Assembly (NCBI GenBank): GCA_903919125.1
Contig: CAIXGS010000032.1
Location: 1 to 55,275 of the forward strand
DNA from: an uncultured Spartobacteria bacterium
Lineage (GTDB): Bacteria; Verrucomicrobiota; Verrucomicrobiia; Chthoniobacterales; Chthoniobacteraceae
Direction: 5' to 3'
DNA length: 55,275 bases
This document shows, piece by piece, positions 8,955 through 19,330 of the stretch. The notes beneath the pieces were generated by a model. The model did not search any database, was not told the origin of the DNA, and worked only from the letters and a program-made list of their open reading frames with translations. Position numbers and translations under genes: made by a program. The first letter of the stretch is position 1; each line of letters starts with the position of its first letter.

Positions 8955-9758
8955 ATGCATGCGCTTCCCTCGGACTGGGTGAGTTCTTACCTCAAACGGA
9001 TCGGTTATTCGGGCCCCCTCGAACCGAGTGTTGACGTGCTCTTGGAATTGCAGAAGCGGCATGTAGTGAGCGTCCCTTACGAAAATTTCGATATACTTGC
9101 TCGGAGGCCGGTTTCTCTGGAGTTACAGGATATTTTCGAGAAAATTGTGGTGCAAGGCCGCGGTGGTTATTGCTTCGAATTGAACCGGATATTCGCCGCG
9201 CTGCTTCGTGAGTTGGGTTTTGAAGTGGTGGATTACGTGGCCCGATTCTGGCGTGACGAAACCCAAACCCCGCCAAAGCAGCGGCACCATGTACTCGGGG
9301 TTCGCGCTGCAACGATGCAGGAATGGTTACTGGCGGATGTGGGCGTGGGAGGCGTTGTGCCACGACTGCCCCTCAGGATAGTTGCGGACCTTGAACAACC
9401 ACAGGGTGTGGAGTGTTACCGTTTTGAAAGAGACTTGCGCTTTGGCTTGAAGTTGTTGGAACGCAGAAAAGGAGCCTGGAGTTGTTATTACTCTTTCACG
9501 GAGGAACCAAAGGAACTTAACGACTTCGATTTTGCCCATTACTGGTGCCAGCACGCGCCCCAATCTCCGTTCCGAAAAGCTGCCATCGCTTGCGTGCATA
9601 CACCCCTTGGCCGCATCACTCTCGCGGGCTCGGAGTTTCGCCTTTTTATCGAGAACCGTGTGGAGACTTTCACTCCACAAACGCCGGAGGCGTTCCGTGC
9701 CGCCTTGGAAACCCATTTTGGCATCCGGCTGCCGATGGATTTTGGATGGCCTTCCTGA
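8955..9758 (+). CDS. nat: Arylamine N-acetyltransferase
   Basis: A 267-residue cytoplasmic enzyme of the NAT family, which moves an acetyl group from acetyl-CoA to arylamines or hydrazines. The catalytic triad is visible: Cys73 in RGGYCFELN, His111 in RHHVLGV and Asp128 in LLADVGVGG. The length is normal for bacterial NAT. No ribosome-binding site is clear before the ATG at 8955. It stands alone, 164 bp after the ThuA-like gene, so it may have its own promoter. Confidence 0.9.
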   Translation: MHALPSDWVSSYLKRIGYSGPLEPSVDVLLELQKRHVVSVPYENFDILARRPVSLELQDIFEKIVVQGRGGYCFELNRIFAALLRELGFEVVDYVARFWRDETQTPPKQRHHVLGVRAATMQEWLLADVGVGGVVPRLPLRIVADLEQPQGVECYRFERDLRFGLKLLERRKGAWSCYYSFTEEPKELNDFDFAHYWCQHAPQSPFRKAAIACVHTPLGRITLAGSEFRLFIENRVETFTPQTPEAFRAALETHFGIRLPMDFGWPS

Positions 9759-10094
9759 GAGGGATTTCACTACCCAGAACGGGCTTGAAGGTGCGGTTAA
9801 AAATATTACGTCTTTGGTCGTGCGATCTGCATATTGACTCCGCTTTAAGCTGCATTTGATCCAGATAATTTCCGTGCGCTAGGGCATCGAATGGTAGAAG
9901 CGTAGGCGAACCGTCTTGCACAGGATCTGGAGGGCGAGGGTGGTTCCTATGCTTCGAGATTAACTCCCCTTAGTCTAGTTTGAGAAAAGCGAATTGGAGG
10001 CAAAAAGCAAATTTCCAACTTTTAAGAGCCGGAAAAAGAGATTGGGACTTCTCCGGTTGGGTCCGTGTTGCGACTCTTTAGAAGTCGGTTTCTC
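9759..10094. other. Intergenic region, nothing recognised
   Basis: This lies between the convergent arylamine N-acetyltransferase gene and the second esterase gene. I see no credible gene, tRNA or repeat. The only structured element is the terminator at its right edge. Confidence 0.6.
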
Positions 10095-10145
10095 GGAAAA
10101 AAGAAAGCTCCCCCAGGCTGCTTACGCGGGCTAGGGGAGCTTGTC
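10095..10145 (-). terminator. Rho-independent terminator of the second esterase gene
   Basis: AAGCTCCCC and GGGGAGCTT form a stem of about nine pairs around a GC-rich loop. Read on the minus strand, the stem is followed by TTTCTTTTTT. It lies about 26 bp past the stop of the esterase gene ending at 10171. Confidence 0.8.
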
Positions 10146-10170
10146 TAGTGAGCGGGATGCTCGGGGTTCG

Positions 10171-11739
10171 TTAGAACTTTCCTTCTGTCACCATCGGGAA
10201 GGAATCCGTGCGGAACGGGCTTGCTGGGAGGTTTTCACCGTTTACGAGATTCGGCAGGGCATCTTCTCTCCAAGCGAAGCGCACCGCCACGGGTTTCGCG
10301 ACATCTTTGCTCGTGACCACAAGGGTGGACCCTTCGATTTTAGCCTCGGCGGGAACGAACACTTTGTCTTCACCGGCGATGGTGAAGAACGAAAGCGCTG
10401 CGTCGTCCTTGGATTTGAGCCCTTTGGCGTGCTCGAAGGAAATGCGTACCTTGTCGCCCTCGATCTTTGCCTCCTTGTAGAGCGGCCCAGAGTAAGTCAG
10501 GCCACTGACTCCGTAGTCTTTGCTCAGTGCCCAAAGGGCGAGGCGATGTCCCACGTCCTGTTTGTTGGTGGGATGGATGTTGTCGAGGTTGCCCACGTCC
10601 ATCGTGACGGCCATTCCGGTGTGCGGCACTTTTCTGAGTGTCTCGAACTGGGCTTCCCAAAGTTCGGCGCAGGGGGTGGTGTCGGCGTTTGGAGTCTTGT
10701 TGTATTTGTATGGAGCGATCTGGACGAAGTAGAACGGCAGCTCTGGATGTTTGAAATCTGTGCGCCAGTTTTGGATCATCAGGGGGAAGATCGTTTTGTA
10801 TTGGTGGGCGCGTGAGACGTTGGATTCGCCCTGGTACCAGATGGCGCCCTTAACCGCCAAGGGCAGGAGGGGTGCGATCATCCCGTTATACAGGTTGGCG
10901 GGGCGGTTGGGATTCTGGGCGGGTGCGACAGGAGGGGAGGGTTGGCGAGGGGCGGGTTTTCCCTCAGCCTTTGCGGTGGCGGCCTGAGTCGTCCAAGCTT
11001 CTTTGGCTTTTTCGTAGTTTTCCTTCGCTTTTACGGGGTCGTACGTAGCAACTTGCTGATCCCAGCGCTCGAGGAGGGGCTTGAGGGAGGGATCCGCTTC
11101 GAGGGAGGAGCGGCTTGCCCAGGCCTCGGCCGCTGTGCCGCCCCAGTTGGATCCAATCAGGCCGATGGGTTTTTCCCCCAGTTGTTTGTGAAGGTCGCGG
11201 CCAAAGAAATAGCCCACGGCCGAGAAGTCGCCCACGGTTTCGGGTGAGCACACGACCCAAGCGCCCTGTAGATCCTCTTGAGGCGTTGAAGCAGGAGTTT
11301 TGGTGACCTTAAAGTGGCGGATCAAGGGGTAATTGGCAGCGGCTGCTTCTTCGGCTGCCTTGTCTGACTGTTTGACGCTCCATTCCATGTTGGATTGGCC
11401 TGAACAGATCCAGACCTCGCCGATAAGAATATCGCTTACTTTGATAGAATTGTTCCCTGTGACCGTCATTTCCAAGGGCGTTTTAGACGCGGGAATAGTC
11501 AGGCTTACAGACCACTTTCCAGCGGCGTCGGCGGTCGCTGAAGCCGATTTTCCATTAATGGCGACGGTGACTTTCTCTCCCGCGTCGGCCCAACCCCAGA
11601 AGGTGGAGGGTTTGCCTGACTGGAGGACCATGTGGTCACTGAGGATTTTGGGCAGTCTGACATCAGCCTGTGCGGAGGGCAGGACTGAGGCGCTCAAGAG
11701 GAGCGCGGCGAGCGGAAGACGGTAGGAGGTGTGTGTCAT
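10171..11739 (-). CDS. Sialate O-acetylesterase-type secreted esterase
   Basis: A 522-residue SGNH-family enzyme with a signal peptide (MTHTSYRLPLAALLLSASVLPSAQA). The nucleophile is Ser116 in CSGQSNMEW. The middle block is GAIWYQGESN at ~299-307, and the Asp-His pair is Asp386/His389 in DNIHPTNKQDVG. The family removes O-acetyl groups from sialic acid or other sugars outside the cytoplasm. An Ala/Lys/Pro-rich insert lies at ~235-280. It is an intact paralogue of the broken gene at 5775-7730 but lacks the extra jelly-roll segment seen there. The specific substrate cannot be read from sequence. Confidence 0.9.
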   Translation of the reverse strand: MTHTSYRLPLAALLLSASVLPSAQADVRLPKILSDHMVLQSGKPSTFWGWADAGEKVTVAINGKSASATADAAGKWSVSLTIPASKTPLEMTVTGNNSIKVSDILIGEVWICSGQSNMEWSVKQSDKAAEEAAAANYPLIRHFKVTKTPASTPQEDLQGAWVVCSPETVGDFSAVGYFFGRDLHKQLGEKPIGLIGSNWGGTAAEAWASRSSLEADPSLKPLLERWDQQVATYDPVKAKENYEKAKEAWTTQAATAKAEGKPAPRQPSPPVAPAQNPNRPANLYNGMIAPLLPLAVKGAIWYQGESNVSRAHQYKTIFPLMIQNWRTDFKHPELPFYFVQIAPYKYNKTPNADTTPCAELWEAQFETLRKVPHTGMAVTMDVGNLDNIHPTNKQDVGHRLALWALSKDYGVSGLTYSGPLYKEAKIEGDKVRISFEHAKGLKSKDDAALSFFTIAGEDKVFVPAEAKIEGSTLVVTSKDVAKPVAVRFAWREDALPNLVNGENLPASPFRTDSFPMVTEGKF

Positions 11740-12066
11740 GGGAGGGTTCGGTTAGAAATAGTGGGGGAATCTTTGGTAAAGCTGCGGGCGGCGATTTTCT
11801 TATGGAAGAGGAAAAAACGGGAGCGGATTTATTTTTTTGAAACAAGATTACCTGTCTTGTTGAGGAACGCTCGATAGCGGAGCCGCTAATTCTCCAGTTA
11901 CCGCTCCGTTTGGGCGACAATCTGTGCGACGGCAGCGCGCGCTGTCTCTGGGTTGGGAACACCAGTTTAAATGGCACGAGTCCCGGCATCTGGCCGGATT
12001 TGAAGTGCTAACATTTACATCCCTTAGAGGGTGGTATGCAGTATCCCTTTCCTCCCGCAGCCTTTC
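11740..12066. other. Divergent intergenic region
   Basis: This is 327 bp between two divergent genes (esterase leftward, ceramidase-like gene rightward), so both promoters should lie here. I see no gene, RNA or convincing promoter hexamer pair. Confidence 0.5.
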
Positions 12067-13575
12067 ATGAAAACCGCCCTCATTATCTGCGTCGCTGTAC
12101 TCTTTGCCGCATTGCCAAAAAGTCAGGGCGCGCCTTCGTCCCAACTCCGCGCTGGAGTCGCGAAGGTCGACGTGACAGATCGAACAGCGGGACCGGTCAA
12201 CGATCCCTTGTACGCAAAGGCTTTGGTGTTGATGGGTGGTGGTACCACCGTGGTGCTGATCACGGTGGACGCGGTGGCCATTGGAGAAATCGGGCGGATA
12301 GGGGATGGGTTTCTGGCGGAGGTGCGAGAACAGTTACAAAAGGAGTTTGGGATTTCGCCTGCCAGCGTGGTGGTCAATGCGAGTCATTGTCATGGAACAG
12401 TGCGCTCTGACACGGCGCAGTTGGCGGTGCAGGCGGTCCGTGAGGCTGTGCAACACATGGTTGGAGTGAAGGTCGGCGTCGGCACGGGTCAAGAGGATCG
12501 GATCAGCGAAAATCGGCGCCTGAAACTGAAGGATGGAAGCGAAGTCGATATGCGGCGCGCCTACGCCTTGCCACAGGACGAGGATGTTGCCGGAGTGGGC
12601 CCCATTGATCCGCAAATCGGTGTGCTTCGCGTAGATCGCGAGGATTGCAGGCCTCTGGCGGTGCTCTATAACTTTGCCTGCCATCCAATTATGAACCCAC
12701 CCAGCAAGGGAAACTCTGCGGATTATCCAGGGTTCGCCTCCAAGGTGATCGAGGAAACGCTAGGCGAGGGGACCGTGGCGTTCTTTTTGCAAGGTTGCGC
12801 CGGTGACATTAATCCTGTGCATTATAAGGAGATAAACCGTCCCGCGGATGCTGAGCCTTTAGGCAATTTGCTCGGTCTCAGCGTCAGGAATGTCGTTGGA
12901 AAAATTCAAACAAAGGAAGGCGGTGCACTAAAGATCAGCAGCGAAATCATCGAAGTGCCCCGAGGTACTGATCTGGAGAGGCGCATCGGCGCAATCCAAA
13001 CGGAGCAGACGAAGTTGTTGGGTGCGCTCAAGCCGACGAACATCAACTTCAAAACCTTTCTACCCATGTTCCTGCAGCAAAAGTTCGCGCCGGATTTTCC
13101 TTCGCACAATGCTCAAAGTTACCTGCATGAAAAGGCCCTCGAGCGCGATGCTCTCTTAAAATTCGATGCCGACAACCGCGTGCAGGTGGAGGCGTATCTG
13201 CAAAACATCAAAATTATGGAGCGGCTCACCCGTTTGAACACAAACATGGCGCTGCTCAAAAAGCACCTCGCTCAAAATAGAGCTGCTGCAAAGCCCGTGC
13301 TTGAAGTCGAAGTGATTGGGTTGCGTATCGGCGACTTCAAATTGGTCACCTTTCCGGGAGAACTCACCGTTCAGGTCGGGCTTAATATTAAGAAGGCGGC
13401 GAATGATCCGTGCGCCTTTGTGGCCGGTTACACCAACGGCTACATCTACTATATGCCGACGGTGGAGCAGCGAAATAATACCGGCTATGCTCAGGAAGAT
13501 TGCGACTCGCTAGTGGCTCCGGAGTGGCAGCAAATTTTTGAGCGAAAAGCCGCGGAGACTCTCAAGAAGTTATAG
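12067..13575 (+). CDS. Neutral ceramidase-like N-terminal domain protein
   Basis: A 502-residue exported protein. The start at 12067 is chosen because it gives the signal peptide MKTALIICVAVLFAALPKSQG. It has the neutral/alkaline ceramidase N-terminal fold: AGVAKVDVTD at the mature start, probable zinc ligands His107/His109 in NASHCHGT and His206 in NFACHP. The motif that carries the catalytic Ser in true ceramidases (GDxSPN) reads GDINP here, with Asn249 in the Ser position, and the ceramidase C-terminal domain is missing. It is therefore probably an amidase or hydrolase on another substrate. It heads the catabolic cluster running to 22643. Confidence 0.8.
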   Translation: MKTALIICVAVLFAALPKSQGAPSSQLRAGVAKVDVTDRTAGPVNDPLYAKALVLMGGGTTVVLITVDAVAIGEIGRIGDGFLAEVREQLQKEFGISPASVVVNASHCHGTVRSDTAQLAVQAVREAVQHMVGVKVGVGTGQEDRISENRRLKLKDGSEVDMRRAYALPQDEDVAGVGPIDPQIGVLRVDREDCRPLAVLYNFACHPIMNPPSKGNSADYPGFASKVIEETLGEGTVAFFLQGCAGDINPVHYKEINRPADAEPLGNLLGLSVRNVVGKIQTKEGGALKISSEIIEVPRGTDLERRIGAIQTEQTKLLGALKPTNINFKTFLPMFLQQKFAPDFPSHNAQSYLHEKALERDALLKFDADNRVQVEAYLQNIKIMERLTRLNTNMALLKKHLAQNRAAAKPVLEVEVIGLRIGDFKLVTFPGELTVQVGLNIKKAANDPCAFVAGYTNGYIYYMPTVEQRNNTGYAQEDCDSLVAPEWQQIFERKAAETLKKL

Positions 13576-13874
13576 GTATGACGTCTTGCAATCGCCCCCA
13601 ATGCGATGCACCGCCCCGCAACATTCGCCGGAGAGGCCGTGTTGCCAAGTTCCCCCTGCGCGGTGGACTTTGTTGCTGTGCATCAGCAAGTGGAAAATGG
13701 CTCCATGTTGACCTTTTCAAGTTCTTTGTTACGCGTGGAAACCAAATGATTTTTGGCATCATCCGCTTCGTGCAAAGGACCGTTTTGATAACAAAGTTAA
13801 GAATTTACGGGATAGTGTTTTAAGAAGTTGGAAAGTCGGGTAATACAATTTAGAAAATTCACTTTGTCTTCACT
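13576..13874. other. Intergenic region before the PSD1 gene
   Basis: About 300 bp with no credible gene. The last ~100 bp are AT-rich and probably hold a promoter for the following gene, but no convincing hexamer pair could be assigned. Confidence 0.4.
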
Positions 13875-16568
13875 GTGAAAATTTCACCCCTATTAGCACT
13901 AGTCCTGTTTTTTGCAGTCACAGCAGGCAAATTGTGCGCGGCTTCCACCGAGGCAGGAGTGGAGTTTTTTGAAAAACAGGTCCGCCCTCTGTTGGTGACG
14001 CGCTGTTATGATTGTCACAGCGCGGAACAAAAAATAAAGGGCGGCCTCGCCTTGGACTCTCGCGAGACGATGCTCAAAGGGGGTGATTCCGGCGCTGCAC
14101 TGGTGGCGGGAGACCCAGATAAGAGCCTGTTGGTGGAGGCTGTCCGCTACAAGAATCACGACTTGCAGATGCCGCCCAAAAAGCGCCTCTCGGATAGCGA
14201 AATCAATACGCTGGAGACCTGGATCAAGATGGGTGCTCCAGATCCGCGCACCGCAGCAGCTCGGGTTAAGAGCGGCAGAATCATCGATATCAATGAGGGC
14301 CGAAAGTTTTGGAGTTTCGCGCCGCTTTCCCGTGTGGAGCCGCCCGTGATGCCGAACGCGGAAACGCCCATCGACGCCTTTATTCAGGAAAAACTTAAAG
14401 CCCAGCGCCTGCCTTCAGCCGCTGCCGCCGACAAACGCACACTGCTGCGGCGCGCCACGTTTGATCTGACCGGGTTGCCGCCGACTCCCCTAGAAATGGA
14501 GGTTTTTGTCGCCGACACTTCGCCTGAGGCGTTTTCGCGGGTCATAGAAGCGCTTCTGGCTTCACCCCATTACGGCGAACGTTGGGGCCGACACTGGTTG
14601 GATCTCGCCCGATACGCAGACTCCAATGGGATGGACGAAAACGTGGCGTTTGCTCATGCGTGGCGTTACCGCGACTATGTGGTGCGCGCCTTCAACGAAG
14701 ACAAGCCCTTCGATCAGTTTCTCATCGAACAGATCGCGGGCGATTTGTTGCCACGAAGTGAGGATGCCCTCACCGCGACTGGCTTTCTTGCTCTGGGCGC
14801 CCGCGTGCTCGCCGAACCCGATGTGCGGAAGCTGGAAATGGACATCATCGACGAGCAGATCGACACCATCGGCAAGACCTTCCTCGGCATGACGCTAGGT
14901 TGTGTGCGCTGTCACGATCACAAGTTTGATCCCATCACACAGGAGGATTATTACGGACTGGCCGCCATTTTCCGCAGCACTCGCAGTTTGTCGGAGGAGA
15001 AAATGGGGGCCATCAAGTACTGGTACGAGCACTCTCTGGCGACGCCCGCCCAGCGAGAGGAAAAGAGGCAATTTGACGACTCAGTGAAAGCCAAGCAGGC
15101 CGAGGTGGCCGCCTTTATTGCCAAGGCGCGTGGGGAGATTAAAGAACAGGTGCAGACCCGTGCCGTCGATTATTTGGCGGCGGCCGCAACGTTAACGGCT
15201 GAAAGTACCGCGTCGGAAGTGGCGACCTTGGCCAAGGCGCTCGACCTGCGGGCGGGAATTTTAGTGAGCTGTCGCAAGTTTTTGGAGGCTCAGCCCGAAC
15301 AGTCGGTGTTCAAGGAGTGGCGGGAATTGGCGGCTAACCGCGATGCCGAAGGCGTGCGCCTACACTACGGAAGGCTTCTCGCTGAGGCGCTCCGGACAAA
15401 AACGGGGCCGGTGTACGCCGCGCTGGTCGATGCGAAGGGGTTCCTCGCGTTGCCAGTCAAGGACACCGAGGTGTTCGACGGTGAAATGCTCGCCTCCATT
15501 GCTGAAATGCGCAAAGCCATAACGGCCCTCGAAGCGACTCGCCCGGAATTGCCCGCCGTCATGAGCGTTGCAGACTCGCGGATTTTACAGACGCTGCCCG
15601 TGCATATCCGTGGAAGCTATCTCACTCTTGGTAAACCAGTGGAACGGGGTTTTCCCGAGGTGCTGAGGACAAGTTTCAACAGGGCGATCCTTCCCGAAAA
15701 ACAAAGCGGTCGACTGGAATTGGCCCGTTGGTTGGCCAGCGGCGAGAATCCGCTCACGGCGCGGGTGCTGGTGAACCGAGTTTGGCGATGGCATTTTGGA
15801 CAGGGAATAGTCAGTAGTACCGACAATTTTGGGACGGTTGGAAGCAAGCCGTCCCACCCCGAGTTGCTCGACTGGCTGGCGCGGAAGTTTGTGGAAAGCG
15901 GTTGGTCCATTAAGGAATTGCACCGCCAAATCATGAACACGGCTGCGTACCAACAGCGCAGCAATATCAGTGTTTTTCCCGCTGACAAAGAGGACCCTAG
16001 GCTTATGGATCCCGAAAACCGGCTGCTATGGCGCGCGAATATCCAGCGCTTAGAGGCTGAGCAGATTCGCGACGCGATGCTCGCTTCTTGCGATTGGCTG
16101 AGCCCAGAAATCGGAGGCAAAACTCTCCAACTGCGCAATCGAGAGTTTGTATTCAACCACACCAGCAAGGATGCCTCCACTTACGAAAGTCCCCGCCGGA
16201 CGCTATATCTCCCAGTCATTCGCAACCATCTGTACCATATGCTGGAACAGTTTGATTACCCAGATCCCACTATGCCCTCGGGTAATCGCAACAGCACAGT
16301 CATCGCGCCGCAAGCGCTCTTGATGATGAATTCACCCGTCGTGCTGGAGGCTAGCCAGCGCCTTGCGAATCGCTTGGCCAAACTGCCGCCAGAGGAGCGC
16401 GTCGAACAGGCTTACGCTCTGCTTTTTGGACGCCCTCCGCAGCAAGAGGAGATCTCCGACGCACTCCAGTGGGTTCAGGAGTTTGGGCGTATTGAGAAAT
16501 CAGAGCGCGCTTGGGCCTTGTTTTGTCAGTCGTTGTTTGCGGCAAACGAGTTCATCTACTTGAGGTAA
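13875..16568 (+). CDS. PSD1/DUF1549/DUF1553 cytochrome c-type protein
   Basis: An 897-residue secreted protein starting at GTG 13875, with signal peptide [23 protein letters not shown] cytochrome-c-like domain carries CYDCH (Cys44, Cys47, His48) for covalent haem. The DUF1549 region follows ([26 protein letters not shown] and a second [11 protein letters not shown] motif), then DUF1553 in the C-terminal third ([31 protein letters not shown]). These proteins are typical of Planctomycetota and Verrucomicrobiota and nearly always pair with a DUF1501 protein, as here 5 bp downstream. Electron transfer coupled to polysaccharide or ether cleavage has been suggested, but the function is unproven. 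Confidence 0.9.
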   Translation: MKISPLLALVLFFAVTAGKLCAASTEAGVEFFEKQVRPLLVTRCYDCHSAEQKIKGGLALDSRETMLKGGDSGAALVAGDPDKSLLVEAVRYKNHDLQMPPKKRLSDSEINTLETWIKMGAPDPRTAAARVKSGRIIDINEGRKFWSFAPLSRVEPPVMPNAETPIDAFIQEKLKAQRLPSAAAADKRTLLRRATFDLTGLPPTPLEMEVFVADTSPEAFSRVIEALLASPHYGERWGRHWLDLARYADSNGMDENVAFAHAWRYRDYVVRAFNEDKPFDQFLIEQIAGDLLPRSEDALTATGFLALGARVLAEPDVRKLEMDIIDEQIDTIGKTFLGMTLGCVRCHDHKFDPITQEDYYGLAAIFRSTRSLSEEKMGAIKYWYEHSLATPAQREEKRQFDDSVKAKQAEVAAFIAKARGEIKEQVQTRAVDYLAAAATLTAESTASEVATLAKALDLRAGILVSCRKFLEAQPEQSVFKEWRELAANRDAEGVRLHYGRLLAEALRTKTGPVYAALVDAKGFLALPVKDTEVFDGEMLASIAEMRKAITALEATRPELPAVMSVADSRILQTLPVHIRGSYLTLGKPVERGFPEVLRTSFNRAILPEKQSGRLELARWLASGENPLTARVLVNRVWRWHFGQGIVSSTDNFGTVGSKPSHPELLDWLARKFVESGWSIKELHRQIMNTAAYQQRSNISVFPADKEDPRLMDPENRLLWRANIQRLEAEQIRDAMLASCDWLSPEIGGKTLQLRNREFVFNHTSKDASTYESPRRTLYLPVIRNHLYHMLEQFDYPDPTMPSGNRNSTVIAPQALLMMNSPVVLEASQRLANRLAKLPPEERVEQAYALLFGRPPQQEEISDALQWVQEFGRIEKSERAWALFCQSLFAANEFIYLR

Positions 16569-16573
16569 ATTGT

Positions 16574-17992
16574 ATGGATAACACCCCAATACAGCAGCTT
16601 TCCCGTCGCTCCCTGCTCCAGAGAAGCGCCGGCGGGTTTGGTTACCTCGCCCTGCAAGCATTGCTAGCCAAAGAGACGGCGCAGGCGGCTCCTGCGAGCC
16701 CACTGGCTCCGAAACTGGTGAAGTTTCCAGCCCGCGCCAAACGTGTGGTGTTCCTTTTCATGAAGGGTGGTCCATCGCACGTGGACACTTTTGATCCTAA
16801 GCCTTTGCTGCAACGAGACGATGGCAAGCCCTACCCGTTTGAGCAGCCTCGCGTGCAATTCGCTGCCACGGGGAAGTTGTTAAAGTCACCCTGGAGTTTC
16901 AAACAATACGGGCAGAGCGGCTTGGCGGTTAGCGAGCTATTCCCGAACGTGGCCCGCTATGTAGACGACCTTTGTGTCTTGCGCTCGCTCCACGGCTCCA
17001 ATACGGCACACGGCGGGGCGTGCCTCAAATTGCACACCGGGAGCGATACGCAAGTGCGCCCCAGTATGGGTTCATGGCTGCTGTACGGTCTTGGCACCGA
17101 AAACGAAAACCTCCCAGGTTTCCTAACGATCTGCCCCACTTTAGCGCACGGCGGGGTGAATAATTGGGGACCGGCATTTCTTCCCGCCTACTGCCAAGGA
17201 ACACCGATTGGAAATGCCAGTATTCCATCGAACCAAGCGCTGGTTCAGCACATCGTGAATTCTCAGACAAGCAAAGCGGCACAGCGCAAGCAGCTGGATT
17301 TTTTGGCCAAGCTCAACCACGAGCATCTCGCGCTTTCTGGGCCAGATTTAGCGTTGGAGGGGCGCATCAATTCCTTTGAGTTGGCGTACCGGATGCAGAG
17401 CACGATGCCGGAGGCGCAAGATTTGAGCGGCGAGTCGGAGGCAACGAAACGGTTGTACGGGATGGATCAACCGATCACGGAGAATTTCGGCCGGCAGTGT
17501 TTGATGGCGCGGCGCTTTTTAGAACGCGGCGTCCGGTTTGTGCAGGTCACTCACAGCGACGGAGAAGTGCAGTGGGATCAGCATGGCAACCTTTTTAAGG
17601 GACACACCAAAAACGCGCTGGAAGTCGATAAGCCGATTGCCGGGTTGCTGGAGGATCTTAAACAACGCGGTCTGCTGGAGGATACGTTGGTCATCTGGGG
17701 TGGTGAATTCGGTCGCACGCCCACCGCCCAAGGTAATGACGGCCGGGATCATAATCCTTACGGCTTCACTATGTGGATGGCTGGTGGCGGCGTGAAGAAA
17801 GGTTTCGCGTATGGCTCCACGGACGACTACGGCTATTTCGCGCAGGAAGACAAAGTGCATATCCACGATTTACATGCCACTATCTTGCACTTGTTGGGAC
17901 TGGATCACGAAAAGCTCACCCACCGTTATGCGGGCCGCGACTTCCGGCTCACCGATGTAAGCGGCCACGTCGTCAAAGAGATCTTCGCCTGA
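16574..17992 (+). CDS. DUF1501 secreted protein
   Basis: A 472-residue protein of the DUF1501 (sulfatase-like) family, partner of the PSD1 protein. The start at 16574 gives a Tat-like leader with the twin arginine in [15 protein letters not shown], so export in folded form is likely. Family landmarks are [57 protein letters not shown] (split across two blocks) and a C-terminal [15 protein letters not shown]. It begins 5 bp after the previous stop, indicating one transcript. The enzymatic activity is unknown. Confidence 0.9.
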   Translation: MDNTPIQQLSRRSLLQRSAGGFGYLALQALLAKETAQAAPASPLAPKLVKFPARAKRVVFLFMKGGPSHVDTFDPKPLLQRDDGKPYPFEQPRVQFAATGKLLKSPWSFKQYGQSGLAVSELFPNVARYVDDLCVLRSLHGSNTAHGGACLKLHTGSDTQVRPSMGSWLLYGLGTENENLPGFLTICPTLAHGGVNNWGPAFLPAYCQGTPIGNASIPSNQALVQHIVNSQTSKAAQRKQLDFLAKLNHEHLALSGPDLALEGRINSFELAYRMQSTMPEAQDLSGESEATKRLYGMDQPITENFGRQCLMARRFLERGVRFVQVTHSDGEVQWDQHGNLFKGHTKNALEVDKPIAGLLEDLKQRGLLEDTLVIWGGEFGRTPTAQGNDGRDHNPYGFTMWMAGGGVKKGFAYGSTDDYGYFAQEDKVHIHDLHATILHLLGLDHEKLTHRYAGRDFRLTDVSGHVVKEIFA

Positions 17993-18028
17993 TCTTTTCC
18001 ACTTCGCCAGGCTCCCCCCCAACACCCC

Positions 18029-19315
18029 ATGACCCTTCTTCCCCAAACTGGAAAGCCTGTGGGCGCCGGGCCAGAAAGTTCCGAGCGTCCTGCTGCTTGG
18101 AAGTGGTGGGTCACCGGCCTCCTTCTACTGGCGACGATGATCAATTACATGGATCGGGTGACGCTTACAGGCGCCTCGGTACGTGTGACTAGCGAATTAG
18201 GGCTGAGCGAACTTCAGTACGGAAACTTGGAGCTAGCCTTCGGATGGGCTTTTGCGGGCGGTTCGCTGGTGTTCGGCTTTCTCGCCGACCGATTACGGAT
18301 TTACTATTTGTACCCCGCGATTCTAGCGTGCTGGTCTCTGATGGGGATTGCTGCTGGATGGGCAAATGGGTTTGAGGGACTTCTGCTTTGTCGGACTTTG
18401 CTGGGATTTTTTGAGGCTGGCCACTGGCCCTGTGCATTGAAGACGACCTTTGCATTGTTGAATGAAAAGGATCGCACCATGGGTAACAGCGTGCTCCAAA
18501 GCGGCGCATCCCTCGGTGCCATCATCACGCCTCAGATCATGAAATTGCTCATGACTGATCAACCCGGTTCTTGGCGCACCACCTTCATTGCAGTGGGTGC
18601 CGTGGGATTTTTATGGGTCATCTTTTGGTGTCTTTGCCTCCGCCCCAAAGATTTGGAAAAATCTCCGTCACCGGATGAGACGATTGCGCCCCAAGGTGCC
18701 ACGGTTGGACTGGGTAGCATTTTGGTGAGTGGCCGATTTTGGGCCGTGGCCCTTCTCATCATGGGGGCGCAGACGGTCTGGCATATTTACCGGGTGTGGC
18801 TGATGAAGTTTTTGGAAACTGGGCGCGGCTACGAGGAACGGGCGGCGCTGGATTTTAATTCGGTTTACTTCGTGGCCACGGATGTAGGGTGCCTCTTTGC
18901 TGGGGCGGTTTCGCTGTGGTTGCTTCGCCGATACGGCTTTTCCGCTCACGATGCGCGCCGTAAGGTCTACGCTGGGGCGTGCATGCTCACTTCCCTGAGT
19001 GTGCTGTTGCCATGGTTGGACAAAGGATGGCCGCTGCTCGCCACGTTGCTGCTCATTGGAGCAGGGGCACTTGCGCTGTTTCCGTGCTATTACAGCTTTG
19101 TTCAAGAGCTCTCTCCCTCGCACGTCGGACGACTTACCGGGCTGCTGAGTTTGTGGGTGTGGGGAGTCACTTCGCCGCTGCACAGCGCCTTCGGGCTTTT
19201 GATCGATCGCACGCACAGCTACGACGCTGGACTGCTCCTCGCTGGATTGGCTCCGTGGCTTGGGGTTCTCGCCATGAAATTCCTTTGGCGCAAAGCTGAA
19301 AACTTACCTGCATAA
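18029..19315 (+). CDS. MFS transporter, anion:cation symporter-like
   Basis: A 428-residue inner-membrane carrier with about twelve hydrophobic segments. The first loop region reads MINYMDRVTLTGASVRV, and the conserved loop after TM2 is GFLADRLRIYYLYP. Both fit the ACS family of major facilitator carriers, which take up organic acids such as hexuronates. It starts 36 bp after the DUF1501 gene and ends 15 bp before an aminotransferase gene. This suggests it imports the substrate processed by the cluster. The substrate is not known. Confidence 0.85.
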   Translation: MTLLPQTGKPVGAGPESSERPAAWKWWVTGLLLLATMINYMDRVTLTGASVRVTSELGLSELQYGNLELAFGWAFAGGSLVFGFLADRLRIYYLYPAILACWSLMGIAAGWANGFEGLLLCRTLLGFFEAGHWPCALKTTFALLNEKDRTMGNSVLQSGASLGAIITPQIMKLLMTDQPGSWRTTFIAVGAVGFLWVIFWCLCLRPKDLEKSPSPDETIAPQGATVGLGSILVSGRFWAVALLIMGAQTVWHIYRVWLMKFLETGRGYEERAALDFNSVYFVATDVGCLFAGAVSLWLLRRYGFSAHDARRKVYAGACMLTSLSVLLPWLDKGWPLLATLLLIGAGALALFPCYYSFVQELSPSHVGRLTGLLSLWVWGVTSPLHSAFGLLIDRTHSYDAGLLLAGLAPWLGVLAMKFLWRKAENLPA

Positions 19316-19330
19316 ACGCCTTTAAAACTC

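Noticed and set aside
13578-13823. 81-codon frame after the ceramidase-like gene
   Set aside because: Arg/Cys-rich low-quality translation, no domain, no conserved context; treated as intergenic.
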